Shown: positions 1 through 8,689 of the stretch, in pieces
Layout: each line of letters begins with the position of its first letter
How positions within the stretch are numbered: the first letter of the stretch is position 1
From: GCA-2687025 sp964473525
GTDB lineage: Bacteria > Poribacteria > WGA-4E > GCA-2687025
Assembly: GCA_964473525.1 (NCBI GenBank)
Contig: CAYYPK010000070.1
Location: 1 to 20,763 of the forward strand
Length of the DNA: 20,763 nt
Direction: 5' to 3'
Notes under the pieces: model-generated
Told to the model about the DNA's origin: nothing
The model's input: the letters and a program-made list of their open reading frames with translations, nothing else
Database searches by the model: none
Position numbers and translations under genes: made by a program

Positions 1-4
1 GATG

Positions 5-94
5 CGGTCCATCCCCACGTGCGTGGGGAACACGCAGGAAGCGTCGCGGGTAGGCTCCTCTAGCGCGGTCCATCCCCACGTGCGTGGGGAACAC
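5..94 (-). CRISPR. Type I-E CRISPR array, leader-proximal end (two repeats, one spacer)
   Basis: Two identical 29-nt repeats lie at 5-33 and 66-94, separated by a 32-nt spacer at 34-65. This gives the 61-nt period usual for type I-E. Read on the minus strand each repeat begins GTGTTCCCCACGC and ends GGGGATGGACCG, the usual I-E form with a GC-rich inner palindrome (CCCCACG/CGTGGGG) that Cas6e would cut. The orientation places the leader between cas2 and position 94, so the repeat at 66-94 is first and the array continues past the left edge. The single spacer has no match that I can find by eye elsewhere in the window. Confidence 0.95.
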
Positions 95-158
95 ACTTGA
101 TGAACACTGCGTTTGCGGCTCTCAGACGCCGCCAAGTGTCCTCACTCGACGCAGCATC
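95..158 (-). promoter_or_regulatory. CRISPR leader (inferred), only 64 nt
   Basis: This is the whole stretch between the cas2 stop codon and the first repeat, so the array promoter and the integration-guiding sequence must lie here or extend into the 3' end of cas2. I see no convincing -35/-10 pair on the minus strand; TTGGCG near 131-136 is the best -35-like hexamer and has no good -10 partner. It is not AT-rich, unlike many leaders. Confidence 0.5.
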
Positions 159-482
159 TTAGCGTAGGCTGTTGCTGCCGAGAAGATGGCGCTTTGCCTC
201 CCATTCCGCGTTGCGCAACGCGACCAGGGGGATGCCGTCGAAGTCGATGACGGACCTGTCATCGTGGCCAGCGAGACGTATGTCCAGGCCCATCTCGGTG
301 TTGGTGCGATAGACCTGACAGCAGCGCCCTCCGGCGCTCTTCGCGACGCACTTCTCCCACAGCAGGTCGCGCACGATCGCGCTAAGAGTTCCGACGAAGA
401 CGCCGGTCTGTATCTCTTGCATCCATCTGCTGAGTTCGCCTCGCAGACTTCTAGGAACCTTCTCCAGAACCATCACGACCAT
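159..482 (-). CDS. cas2: CRISPR-associated endoribonuclease Cas2, type I-E
   Basis: Cas2e bridges two Cas1 dimers in the integrase complex that inserts new spacers at the leader end of the array. The 107-residue product shows the I-E form: an N-terminal MVVMVLEKVP strand, LRGELSRWMQEIQTGVFVG near residues 13-31, then NTEMGLDIR and the DFDGIPLVAL motif (residues 80-89). It is slightly longer than E. coli Cas2 because of a basic tail. I chose the ATG at 482 because AGGAGG sits 8 nt before it; an in-frame ATG at 473 is the alternative. A longer open frame upstream (to 854) is antisense-free shadow inside cas1, not protein. The start overlaps the end of cas1 by 32 nt, which suggests translational coupling. 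The array leader follows directly. Confidence 0.95.
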   Translation of the reverse strand: MVVMVLEKVPRSLRGELSRWMQEIQTGVFVGTLSAIVRDLLWEKCVAKSAGGRCCQVYRTNTEMGLDIRLAGHDDRSVIDFDGIPLVALRNAEWEAKRHLLGSNSLR

Positions 483-1431
483 GATCCGTGCCTCCTTCCA
501 CGTCGCCGTCCGGGTCCCAGAGTCGACCAGGCTGCGCCGCATCTTCCGAGTAAGCGTCATCGTCCTCAGCGGTTGCGTCGCCGTCGTCGCCGAGGCCCTG
601 GAACAATCGGTGCAGGTCACCGACGACGTTTTCGAGGAGGCGGATGTCTCGGAGTTGCTCTCGGAGAGCGGTCCGTACTCGACTTTCCACGCGTTCTGGA
701 GACTCCGCCGTCGCGGCGAACGCAGCCGGAATGACGGTGGTCGCCTTGTACAGGTCCGCGATATCGTACACGAAGGACAGCTGCTTGCCGGTGTGGATGA
801 ACCCAAGAGCCGTGCTGTATCCCGCGGATACGATGGCAGCGTGGCAGACGCCATAGAGCAAGGACGACCCCGAGGACAGCGCCCGATTGATGGGGTCGGC
901 GTCGCGCCAGTTCCCTCGGTTGTAGTTGCGTCCCTTCCACTCGACTCCCGTCTCTCGACTCGCCACTGCGTATGCCTCGCGTACGCGTACTCCTTCTCTT
1001 CCTCGGATCTGCTGTAGCGTCAGGTTTTGGGGCAGTGGTTCGGGGAATCTGAAACGATACAGCCGCAGCACCACTTCCATGTGGAGTTTCGGGATGGAGA
1101 CCGCCTGCGCCTGTTTTAGCAGCCGCGCGGCGCTCCGCGTTTCGCCTTGCCCCTGGGCGTAGAACCGCCCCATATCCTCGCCTACCCAGATGACCGAGCA
1201 TCCGTTGTCGGCAAGGAACTTGATCGCCGCGTGCGTAACGCGGGTTCCAGGCCCCAAAGCCAACACGCCAAGCGCCGCCGCGGGGACAGCAACAGCTCCG
1301 TCCTCGCGGTACAGCATGATGCCCTTTGCCTCCTGTTCCACGATGGCGCGCTCGACGTACAGGTATGACATCCCGTCTCGGAACTTTGGCAACTCTCTCA
1401 GGTTGCGGCTTTCGTACCGCATCTCATTCAT
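451..1431 (-). CDS. cas1: CRISPR-associated integrase Cas1, type I-E
   Basis: Cas1 is the metal-dependent integrase that catalyses spacer insertion with Cas2. Family motifs are clear: PGTRVTHAA near the N terminus, RGREGVRVR with the catalytic Glu, then GFIHTGKQLSFVYDIADLYK holding the catalytic His and two Asp (E148, H215, D225, D228 counted from a TTG at 1437; subtract 2 for the ATG at 1431). After the conserved fold, about 45 C-terminal residues are acidic and glycine-rich (GLGDDGDATAEDDD and on), probably disordered; E. coli Cas1 also has a variable tail, but of different composition. The start is uncertain: TTG 1437, ATG 1431 and ATG 1422 are all in frame, and 1422 has GGAG only 4 nt upstream. 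All overlap or touch the cas6e stop. Confidence 0.95.
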   Translation of the reverse strand: MNEMRYESRNLRELPKFRDGMSYLYVERAIVEQEAKGIMLYREDGAVAVPAAALGVLALGPGTRVTHAAIKFLADNGCSVIWVGEDMGRFYAQGQGETRSAARLLKQAQAVSIPKLHMEVVLRLYRFRFPEPLPQNLTLQQIRGREGVRVREAYAVASRETGVEWKGRNYNRGNWRDADPINRALSSGSSLLYGVCHAAIVSAGYSTALGFIHTGKQLSFVYDIADLYKATTVIPAAFAATAESPERVESRVRTALREQLRDIRLLENVVGDLHRLFQGLGDDGDATAEDDDAYSEDAAQPGRLWDPDGDVEGGTDHGRDGSGEGS

Positions 1432-2041
1432 CTCCAATCGGAGCGATGGACATCAGTCCAAGCCCGAAGGCTTTTGCGTGTCCAATGCCGTGCGATAGGG
1501 CGTTGGACGCCTGGTTTGGGTCCACGACGCGCATTGCCCCCTCAAACACGGTCGCGTCGAGACTGATCTGGTGGGAGTTCTTTCGAGCGCGGAGCCGCTC
1601 GGTCGCCACGATCATGACGCCGTCGAGGGCGAAACCGTGAGTTTCCGCCTGCCTGCTGAGCCACGCCATCTTCTGTTCCGGCATGTGGAGAGCATGGCGC
1701 TTACCCTCGCGTTTCACGGAGACATTCGCCTTTAGGCGAAAGCGCACTCGTTGGTCGACCCACAGGGATGGGGCGTAGAACTTCGGGCTGTCCGACGCCA
1801 CGTCGGCATAGTCAGGGTTGCGCTCCAGCACGACGTCCCACTGGGGACGCGCATGCGTCTGCACGAGCAGGACAGGCATCCCGCGTCGTCCCGGTTCAAG
1901 GCGCCATAGAAGGCGCTCATTGTGAGAGGCCTCCGCTTCCGTGACCGCCCACAGGAGAGTGCGATGCATCTCGTAGGCGTTTGAGAGGTCGCGGCGGGCG
2001 CGGTGGCTGCGCAGGTTCAGAGTCAGCTTCGACAGGTACAT
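1424..2041 (-). CDS. cas6e: CRISPR pre-crRNA endoribonuclease Cas6e (CasE/Cse3)
   Basis: Cas6e cuts the repeat hairpin in the array transcript and stays bound to the 3' end of the crRNA as part of Cascade. The 205-residue protein starts MYLSKLTLNL, exactly the start known for this family. Tyr23 and His26 fall at the positions of the catalytic pair described for Thermus Cse3 (NAYEMHR). The C terminus carries the glycine-rich loop GIGHAKAFGLGLMSIAP. I chose the ATG at 2041 with GGAG 7 nt upstream rather than the GTG one codon earlier. The ATG shares one base with the cas5e TGA stop (TGATG), so translation is probably coupled. Confidence 0.96.
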   Translation of the reverse strand: MYLSKLTLNLRSHRARRDLSNAYEMHRTLLWAVTEAEASHNERLLWRLEPGRRGMPVLLVQTHARPQWDVVLERNPDYADVASDSPKFYAPSLWVDQRVRFRLKANVSVKREGKRHALHMPEQKMAWLSRQAETHGFALDGVMIVATERLRARKNSHQISLDATVFEGAMRVVDPNQASNALSHGIGHAKAFGLGLMSIAPIGDE

Positions 2042-2706
2042 CACACTGCTCCTTCCGTCTCGGTAATTGGGGGTTCTCCTGCCGGGAACTCGACACTACG
2101 CACGCGCCGCGCGCCGAACCGTCTCTCCGAGAATGGGGCTATGGGAAGGTCCATGCGTAACGCGCCGTGGTCGGAGTCGAGGACGTAGCGGTAGCGTCCC
2201 GGCGCCTCGCCCTGTAGGGCGGGATAACCGGCGAGGGCGTCTTCCAGCGCCGTGTTGATCATCCCGTCCGGCAGCCACACAGAATGACCAGGGACGTAGG
2301 ACTTGCGTCCGAGCCCGAGTCGCCAGTGTGGCGCCCTCAGCGCGTCGTGGACCCCGGTCAGCAGGGCGCCGTCTTCTCCTTCCAGCCCGACCAGAAAGGC
2401 CGCGTCGGCGAGGTAGTAGCGCTGGCTAGTGACAGCGCTCTGCAAACCCTTGGTGGGATCCGCCCGCCGCACGTTCTGCGCGGTCTGGAAGTCGCGTCGC
2501 AGCAGACCTTCTCGGTCGACACGCACGCCCATACGTAGCGCTGCCAGGTCGTCGACCCGTTCCGCGCGGTCACGACCCAGGGCGGCGCAGACGAGCCCAA
2601 TGACACCGCTCTTCGACGGTTCCAGGTCGGTGTCTCTTTCGTCAAACCGGCTGCGGGATCCCCACGATTGCATCGGTCCCGCAAGCCGCATCAGCAACGT
2701 AGGCAT
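2041..2706 (-). CDS. cas5e: Cascade subunit Cas5e (CasD)
   Basis: Cas5e caps the 5' handle of the crRNA in Cascade. The 221-residue protein begins MPTLLMRLAGPMQSWGSRSR, followed by DERDTDLEPSKSGVIGL near residues 22-38, which is the diagnostic N-terminal block of the family. AAPHWRL-type segment RAPHWRLGLGRKSYVP near residues 124-139 is also typical. The ATG at 2706 is preceded by GGAGG at a spacing of 7 nt; that Shine-Dalgarno lies in the last codons of cas7e, which ends 2 nt earlier. The open frame extends further upstream to 2883, but that part lies inside cas7e and is low-complexity, so I reject it. Confidence 0.96.
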   Translation of the reverse strand: MPTLLMRLAGPMQSWGSRSRFDERDTDLEPSKSGVIGLVCAALGRDRAERVDDLAALRMGVRVDREGLLRRDFQTAQNVRRADPTKGLQSAVTSQRYYLADAAFLVGLEGEDGALLTGVHDALRAPHWRLGLGRKSYVPGHSVWLPDGMINTALEDALAGYPALQGEAPGRYRYVLDSDHGALRMDLPIAPFSERRFGARRVRSVEFPAGEPPITETEGAV

Positions 2707-2708
2707 CG

Positions 2709-3866
2709 TTATCCTCCTACGGTTGCCCGCACGGCGGAGACGACGGATGCGACCAACTCCTCGACACTGGTGACCTGCTTGGCGTCGGCGTTGTTCAGGC
2801 CTTCCGCGTCCGCGTCGGTTAGGTTCATGTAGGCGGATGATGGGTTGTCTCCGACGCCGTACGCCGCGTCCAGCTTCAGCCACTCCTTGATAAGCAGGGC
2901 GACGGAGAGATCCGTCAGCCCGTTGTCGGAGTTGCCGACGGGCTTCTCGAAGGCGTTGACGAGGTTCCGTGGGATGGCGTTGGAGCGTACGCTGACCCCA
3001 ACGAAGTTCGGCGGGTTGTGCGCAGCGAACGAGTTCTGCTTGCCGGTGGGGATCGCCACGATACTCGCGCGGAGGAATGCCCCGACGCCTCGGATGGCGA
3101 GTTCGTTATCTCCCAGGAGGTTCGCGGCGAGGAGGTCTAGGTCCAGCGCGGCGTAGCGGTAGAAGCATGCCGAGTTGAACTCGATGGTCCCTAGCATCCC
3201 GGCGCCTGTGTCCGCAGCGGTGTTAAGGTCGTCCACGGCCGTATAGAAGTCGAACTCCCGCTCGACCTTGTGGGTCGAGATGGCGTGGGCGACCTGAGCA
3301 GCGGCGTCTTGGTTCCTGTGGGGGAGGTTCGCCAGCATCCGTCCGAAGAGCGCGACGTCGATCGCCTTCCCGCCGTCCAGGGCATTGTCCAGCCCGGTGG
3401 CCAGTTCCTTGGGGAGCTTGGTCTGTTTGCCCTTCTTCCCCTCGGAGGGCACGGCGGCGGACAGTGCGTCCCAGTGCTCGTCTATGAGCTCGGCGACGCG
3501 GTCGAGTTCCTGGTTCCCGAGGAAAAGCAGGTACTGACTTTGGCCGTCCTTCAGCGTGAGTTTGAGGACGCCTAGAGCGACCTCGATGATCGCGTCGGTG
3601 TCGTCCGTCAACCTTCCTCGTTCCTCGAGCAGTGCCGACAGACGTTCCGTGACACGCTGCGTGCGCACGGCGAGGTGCTCGTCAGGAATGAGGTCCGCGG
3701 GATCACTCGCGAACCGCGTACGGATGGACCGCTTGAGGCATTGGCTGGATATACGCGCGCGCCGTGACCCGCCGAAGAAGGCGTCCTTGGGACTGCCGGT
3801 GTCGTCGCGGTTCAGGTTCGAGGGGGCGAAGTTCTGGATCATGTGGATTTCGAGCGTGCGACTCAT
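2709..3866 (-). CDS. cas7e: Cascade backbone subunit Cas7e (CasC/Cse4)
   Basis: Cas7e polymerises along the crRNA spacer to form the Cascade backbone, typically six copies. The 385-residue protein has the hallmark N terminus: LEIHMIQNFAPSNLNRDDTG, then PKDAFFGG.RRARISSQCLKR (a conserved RNA-binding segment) at roughly residues 26-46. Further blocks include LFGRMLA and FYTAVDD near the middle and NPPNFVGVSVR in the last third. Length is in the usual range. The ATG at 3866 is preceded by AAAGGG about 9 nt upstream. It sits between cse2 (14-nt gap) and cas5e (2-nt gap) in the standard I-E order. Confidence 0.97.
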   Translation of the reverse strand: MSRTLEIHMIQNFAPSNLNRDDTGSPKDAFFGGSRRARISSQCLKRSIRTRFASDPADLIPDEHLAVRTQRVTERLSALLEERGRLTDDTDAIIEVALGVLKLTLKDGQSQYLLFLGNQELDRVAELIDEHWDALSAAVPSEGKKGKQTKLPKELATGLDNALDGGKAIDVALFGRMLANLPHRNQDAAAQVAHAISTHKVEREFDFYTAVDDLNTAADTGAGMLGTIEFNSACFYRYAALDLDLLAANLLGDNELAIRGVGAFLRASIVAIPTGKQNSFAAHNPPNFVGVSVRSNAIPRNLVNAFEKPVGNSDNGLTDLSVALLIKEWLKLDAAYGVGDNPSSAYMNLTDADAEGLNNADAKQVTSVEELVASVVSAVRATVGG

Positions 3867-3880
3867 GTCGTGTGTCCCTT

Positions 3881-4396
3881 TCAGTCGTTCGTGTCGTCGG
3901 TCTCGTCTTGGTCATGTTCAGCCGGTTGGGCGCTGTAGAAGCCGCGCGCCCATCGGCGCTGCACGCGGCGCTCCGGGTGGTTCCACCAGAACAGGTCGTC
4001 CAGAAGTTGCGCCCAGTCCACGCTAACGGACTCGCCCTTCACCAGCGAGACCATCTGCCGCAGTCGGTAGGACAACTGATCCGAGTCAGCGTCCAGTAGC
4101 GCGAGGAAGCGCGTCTCCGTGCTACCGCTTGGCTTTCGCCGCTGCAGATCTGCCACGCTCCTTCCGAAGTTGTGCCCCTCGGCGTGTTCAGGGTGTAGCG
4201 CGTGAAGCCCCGCAGTGAGGTAGTAGGCGGTTCGCCTCCATCCATCGTCATCGTCCGGGGCGAACCGCTCGACGTACCGGAACGCCAGCACGTGCTGCCC
4301 AGGATCGAACGCGAGGCTGCGCCTCAGTTCCGCTCGCGCGCCGCGGTCAAGCCCGCTCAGGTGCTCGATGAACCGTTGCGCTAGTTGAGTTGCCAT
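3881..4396 (-). CDS. cse2: Cascade small subunit Cse2 (CasB/Cas11e)
   Basis: Cse2 forms a dimer along the belly of Cascade and stabilises the target and displaced DNA strands. The 171-residue, helix-rich protein has the family pattern: FIEHLSGLDRGARAELRRSL near the N terminus, then a YLTAGLHALHPEH segment, FLALLDADSDQLSYRLRQMV and the WAQLLDDLFWWNHPERRVQRRWARGFY block that ends the domain. The family diverges fast, so the assignment rests on this pattern plus position between cse1 and cas7e. AGGAGG lies about 5 nt before the ATG at 4396. The last residues (AEHDQDETDDTND) form an acidic tail. Confidence 0.93.
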   Translation of the reverse strand: MATQLAQRFIEHLSGLDRGARAELRRSLAFDPGQHVLAFRYVERFAPDDDDGWRRTAYYLTAGLHALHPEHAEGHNFGRSVADLQRRKPSGSTETRFLALLDADSDQLSYRLRQMVSLVKGESVSVDWAQLLDDLFWWNHPERRVQRRWARGFYSAQPAEHDQDETDDTND

Positions 4397-4423
4397 GGGT
4401 CCTCCTGCCGTTCGTTTCGCCGG

Positions 4424-5959
4424 CTACTCTGCCCGTTCCCGCAGCGGGCTCAGGCGCCTGTGAAGCTCATTCTCCGCGTGCTGGATAGCTCTCAATGTCC
4501 GAGCGTCCACGCCAACGCTGGCGACGGCTGTGCGCCAGGCGTCGTTGGCGGTATCTAGGAGCGCGTTGTCCCAGAACACCTGTGACGCGTCGGCGTCCCA
4601 GCCCGGTCTGAATCGGTTAAGGAGCGCGGGGAAGTGCGATTCCAAGCTGCTCCAATAGCTCGTCACAAGCGGGATGGTCTGCGAGATGCACGCGATGTCG
4701 TCCCGGTGGGGCTTCCGGTCACCGGTGGAGAGTAGCTTTCCGGCGAGAGCGCGACTGACGGCGCGCAATGACTGCCCCGTCTCCTCCGCAGCCTCGAGGC
4801 ATGCCTCCACGACCTGGACCGCAGGACGCTCGCGTAGCACGGCGCTGGGTAGATAGAAGGTCTCGGAGCGCCACCGCTCCAGCTTCGCTTGCGCTGGGAC
4901 GCGTCCCTGTCCCAACACTTGCACGGGGAGTACGGCGTCATCGCCCGTTTCCTGTCGCACGTACGCCGCGTGTTCCACGGTGCGCGCGGGAGTCCAGCTG
5001 GAGTGGCCGGGAATCAGCGCGAGGAAGTCGCGCCAGAGCGCTTGACCGCCTCGCAGCCGGATCGCCACGGGTCCCTTGTCACCAGCGCGGAAGGGAGACA
5101 TCGGATCTATGTCGATTTCCGCCACCTCCGCCTTGTCCAGCCCGGCTCCCGAAGCGTAGATCGTCTGTGTCACCGTGAGGTCGTCGTTGGGCTGCAGTCG
5201 CACGCAGCGGGTTTGCCACGTGTATCGATCGGTCAGCCCTAGAGGCACGCGCATGGGGCTGGCGCGCAGGGCATCAAGGGTCAGAGGGGGACGCTCCCAC
5301 GCGGGCGCGTCTTGCTCGCGGTTTGCGGGGGGATAGGGGAGGAGATTCAGGCAGAACGTCTCGAAGAGGGTCTCCCCGACTGGTACTACCGCGAGCGCGC
5401 TTGCCAGGGGGCCGTCTCTTCGATTGCTGAGGCCCAGCGAGGATTTGCCGCCGCCGAGGGCGAACGACTGATCGGCGACCAGGAGGCGAGCGGCTTCAGC
5501 AGCGCTGATAGGACGCGGGTTCTCGTCGCCGGAGTGATCGAACAAGGTCGCGTTGTTTCGGCCTGCGACTTCGGCGGCGAGCGTCGTGCATGGCGCATGC
5601 AGCTTAGGATCAAGGAAATCATCGTGCGGTTCGACCTGCAAGAACCGCATGTTCTCGGAGAACAGTTCGAACCGCCCCTTCCATGCGTCGAGATAACCGT
5701 CGATGTCCTCAGCGGGGAAGGCTCCGTCCATCAGCCACTCGGCGGCGGCGATGCTGTCTTCCGGCCCCTCGAGCGCGCGGTGCAGAACGGCGAGCAGCAG
5801 TCGGTGTAGCGACGCCACGACAAGGGGAGACGGATCCTCGATGCCCTGGAGTTCGTGGGCGCGTACGAGCGTGTCCCGCAGGCTATATAGATCCTGCGAC
5901 CCGTCTAGCGCGCGCGCTGGTATCCAGGGTTCGTTGATCAGGTTGAAGGCTGTGTTCAC
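4424..5959 (-). CDS. cse1: Cascade large subunit Cse1 (CasA/Cas8e)
   Basis: Cse1 recognises the PAM and recruits Cas3 to Cascade-bound DNA. The 511-residue protein matches the family end to end: NLINEPWIPARALDG at residues 6-20, GRNNATLFDHS near 133-143, QSFALGGGKSSLG near 164-176, and GPLASALAVVPVGETLFETF near 183-202. The C-terminal third is the expected helical bundle. The start is a GTG at 5959 with GAGGG 8 nt upstream, lying in the 10-nt gap after cas3. The distance to cse2 is 27 nt. I see no frameshift or internal stop, so the effector complex should be intact. Confidence 0.96.
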   Translation of the reverse strand: MNTAFNLINEPWIPARALDGSQDLYSLRDTLVRAHELQGIEDPSPLVVASLHRLLLAVLHRALEGPEDSIAAAEWLMDGAFPAEDIDGYLDAWKGRFELFSENMRFLQVEPHDDFLDPKLHAPCTTLAAEVAGRNNATLFDHSGDENPRPISAAEAARLLVADQSFALGGGKSSLGLSNRRDGPLASALAVVPVGETLFETFCLNLLPYPPANREQDAPAWERPPLTLDALRASPMRVPLGLTDRYTWQTRCVRLQPNDDLTVTQTIYASGAGLDKAEVAEIDIDPMSPFRAGDKGPVAIRLRGGQALWRDFLALIPGHSSWTPARTVEHAAYVRQETGDDAVLPVQVLGQGRVPAQAKLERWRSETFYLPSAVLRERPAVQVVEACLEAAEETGQSLRAVSRALAGKLLSTGDRKPHRDDIACISQTIPLVTSYWSSLESHFPALLNRFRPGWDADASQVFWDNALLDTANDAWRTAVASVGVDARTLRAIQHAENELHRRLSPLRERAE

Positions 5960-5969
5960 TCGATGTCCC

Positions 5970-8654
5970 TCATGGGTTTGAGAACACGACTCCGAGTTCC
6001 GGGTCGAGGGTTGTGTCCGTCCGGCCTATACGAACCGCGCCGCGGTGAAGGATAAGAGGGCGGCACCGGCAGAGAAGCGGGCTGTCTTGCCATGTGTCGG
6101 GGACGTCCTCCGCCTTCAGGGCGTGGTAAATGCCCTTCCGACTCAGGGAGACACTTTGGAGGTACAGCCGACGCGCCCGGTCGGCGGTCGGCGGCACGGT
6201 AAGGTCTACTTCATGCGTCCCTGCCGCATCGATGTAGACAGCTCCATCGATCTCGTGCAGCGGTACCACCGTGATGCTTGGGTCTCCAATTCGGGTGCGA
6301 GCACGTAGGATGGGTGGGAAATCGGGATCGTCCTCGTCGGACAGGTGCACGGGATCGGCCGCGTTACGTAGATACCGCGCGGGATCGTCGAGACCGGTTG
6401 CCCGCGCCTGCATCTGTTCGGTCACGTTCCGTTCCAGCATCTCCTTGCGTACGGAGCGCCAGACTTCGCGCGCTGCGTTCGAGAGACCGTCGGGTTCGTC
6501 CTCCGCGTCGTACACCCTCTCGATGAGTGCCTGCGCGTCCTGCGCTGGTCTCAGCGTCTCGACCCCCTGGAGCGCATACCAACTGCGGAACAGCACATAC
6601 GCCTCGTACACGTAGTCCCAGGCGTGTGTCGAGAGATCGGGCAGCTCACCGACAGCGTCCAGCCCGGCGATGTGCAGTGTCGCGGTCGCGTGGGCGGATG
6701 GGCGGGGCCGGTCGTGCCGATGCAGCCGACCCGCGCGTTGCAGCAGCAGATCGATCGGGGAGAGGTCGCTGTACATGACGTCGAAGTCCAGGTCGAGGCT
6801 CTGTTCTACAACCTGCGTCGCGATCAGCACAGAGCGCGAAGGCCGATCTTCGGACTCCTTCCCGAGGAGTCGGAGGATCGTGTTCTCCCTGGCGTGGCGC
6901 TCCTCTATGGGATAACGGGCGTGAAACAGGTAAACGTCGACTCCTTCGACGCGCTTGCCGCACATTACGCCCCCGTTCTCTATCCGTTTGCCGTCTCCTA
7001 GCGCCCTGTACACGTCCTGCGCGCGCTGCACCGTGTTGACGATGCATGCGAGACAGCCTCCGCTCTCAACGGCTGTTGCCAGGGACCGCGCGATATCCAG
7101 AACGTCGGTCGGCGCTGACCGCAGGGAGTATTCGGGCATCTCTCGCACTTCGAACGAGCGTGTCGCCGTGCGCTGGGGTGTCACGACCGTAACGTGTGGA
7201 TAGGGAGGTGGAGGCACGTCGATAGCGCCGTACGTGGCGAGCAACTCGCGCCGGCGAGCCGGTGGGAGCGTCGCGCTCATGACAATTGCCGACGACCCTA
7301 GGGCGTGAAGCCAGCGCAGTAGGATGTCGAGCAGCCCGGAGGTGTACGTGTCGTACGCATGTATCTCGTCCAGGATGACGACCCGGTTGCTCAGCCCCCA
7401 AAGCCTCACGAACTGGTGCTTGAGGTTCAGGATAGAGAAGAGGGCCTGGTCCACGGTGCCGACGCCGTATTCCGACAGCAGGGCACGCTTCTTGTGTGTG
7501 AACCACTCCCTCGCTACGACGTTGGCGTTCCGGTCGACGGCGCCTGTGGAATCGTCCCAGACGTCACGTATCCGCAGCTCGGTGAACGACTCGTTGAGGA
7601 AGGAGGCGCCGTGCAGCAGCTGCAGGTCTGGCGGCTGCTCTCGGTCGCAGGCTTCGAGGAATGCGCACACGCGCTCGAACATCGCGTTTCCCGTAGCCAT
7701 CGTTGGCAGAGCAACGTACAAGCCGCGGTGTCCGACCGCTCGCTGCAGCTGAACGTAAGCGAACAGCGCTGCTTCGGTCTTGCCCTCTCCAGTGGGCGCC
7801 TCGATGAGGGTGAGAGAAGGCGTGTCGACGTCCTCGACGAGTTCCGAGGTGACGCTCTGGAGAGGTCGTGGAGAGAACGGGAACATGTCTGCGAACGGCA
7901 CACTGCGCGGTTTCAGAGGCGCGCGTCGCGTCCACCCAATACGGTCGAGGGCGAAGCGCGCCCGATCGCGAGACTCCGCGAAGTGCTCGTCGATTCGCGC
8001 CGCATCGCCGGTCGGACCGAAGTGCCGGGTGTCCGATCCTATCCAGTCCGCGAAGCTGGTCAAGCCGGCGAGGCGCATATATGCCGCGCCGTCCAGGGAG
8101 TCTGTCGTCGGTGTCTCATGCACACCCAGAACTGAGAATATGGCGTCGATCAGTTCATCACGGACCTCGCTCCATACTTCCGCGCCGAGGGAATCGAAGC
8201 GTGCGGCGCGGACATCCTTCCTCGTCGCGCGGAAGCCGTGGTGCGCGCCGATCGCTGACGCCACGTGCGAGGACGCCCTTCGCGCCCATCCACGGTTGCT
8301 CAACAGCTCCGGTAGGCCCGCCTCCGTAACGACGCCGTGCGGCGCCGACCCGACGCGCGCAGTCCAGGTGAGCCCATGCTGACGGACTCTCTCAGCGCCG
8401 GAATCCCACTTGGCCTGGAACGCAGGAGACGCCTTCCCAAGGTCGTGAAGCGCGATGAGCGCGCAGACGCATTCGCGCGCGGCGTCCACGCCTAGATCCC
8501 GGGAGTATTGCTCCGTGCTGCTGGGGGGCTCACGGTCGAGGATCTCCCAGGCTACCGCCGCCACGTCTAGCATGTGGCAGATCAGGGGGTAACCGAGACC
8601 GTCCTCGGTGCTCTTCCCCCATAAGGTTTGAGAGCGTACCGAAAGTGTTGACAT
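5970..8654 (-). CDS. cas3: CRISPR-associated nuclease-helicase Cas3
   Basis: Cas3 is recruited by Cascade to unwind and degrade target DNA. The 894-residue protein is full length. The N-terminal HD nuclease domain shows H27/D30 (CHMLDVA), H70/D71 (ALHDLGK), H106 and H138/H139 (GAHHG). The superfamily 2 helicase part shows the Walker A box EAPTGEGKT with K292, a Walker B box ILDEIHAYD (residues 427-435, DEIH rather than the usual DEVH/DEAH), motif III SAT at 460-462, and motif VI QRAGRLHRH at 639-647. The C-terminal accessory domain follows. The ATG at 8654 has GGGAGG about 10 nt upstream. The HD and helicase parts are fused in one gene, with no cas2 fusion. Confidence 0.97.
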   Translation of the reverse strand: MSTLSVRSQTLWGKSTEDGLGYPLICHMLDVAAVAWEILDREPPSSTEQYSRDLGVDAARECVCALIALHDLGKASPAFQAKWDSGAERVRQHGLTWTARVGSAPHGVVTEAGLPELLSNRGWARRASSHVASAIGAHHGFRATRKDVRAARFDSLGAEVWSEVRDELIDAIFSVLGVHETPTTDSLDGAAYMRLAGLTSFADWIGSDTRHFGPTGDAARIDEHFAESRDRARFALDRIGWTRRAPLKPRSVPFADMFPFSPRPLQSVTSELVEDVDTPSLTLIEAPTGEGKTEAALFAYVQLQRAVGHRGLYVALPTMATGNAMFERVCAFLEACDREQPPDLQLLHGASFLNESFTELRIRDVWDDSTGAVDRNANVVAREWFTHKKRALLSEYGVGTVDQALFSILNLKHQFVRLWGLSNRVVILDEIHAYDTYTSGLLDILLRWLHALGSSAIVMSATLPPARRRELLATYGAIDVPPPPYPHVTVVTPQRTATRSFEVREMPEYSLRSAPTDVLDIARSLATAVESGGCLACIVNTVQRAQDVYRALGDGKRIENGGVMCGKRVEGVDVYLFHARYPIEERHARENTILRLLGKESEDRPSRSVLIATQVVEQSLDLDFDVMYSDLSPIDLLLQRAGRLHRHDRPRPSAHATATLHIAGLDAVGELPDLSTHAWDYVYEAYVLFRSWYALQGVETLRPAQDAQALIERVYDAEDEPDGLSNAAREVWRSVRKEMLERNVTEQMQARATGLDDPARYLRNAADPVHLSDEDDPDFPPILRARTRIGDPSITVVPLHEIDGAVYIDAAGTHEVDLTVPPTADRARRLYLQSVSLSRKGIYHALKAEDVPDTWQDSPLLCRCRPLILHRGAVRIGRTDTTLDPELGVVFSNP

Positions 8655-8689
8655 GGTGGTGCGACCTCCCTCAGGACGGGATCCCGTCG

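Noticed and set aside
34..65. Self-targeting by the visible spacer
   Set aside because: I scanned both orientations by eye for shared 10-mers in the window and found no convincing match; a genome-wide search would be needed.
483..854. Open frame upstream of cas2 on the minus strand, adding 124 residues
   Set aside because: It lies entirely inside cas1 and is low-complexity Ser/Arg/Thr sequence; cas2 family length and the AGGAGG before 482 fix the start.
2707..2883. N-terminal extension of cas5e into cas7e
   Set aside because: Arginine-rich, no family match, while MPTLLMRL with GGAGG upstream is the normal Cas5e start.
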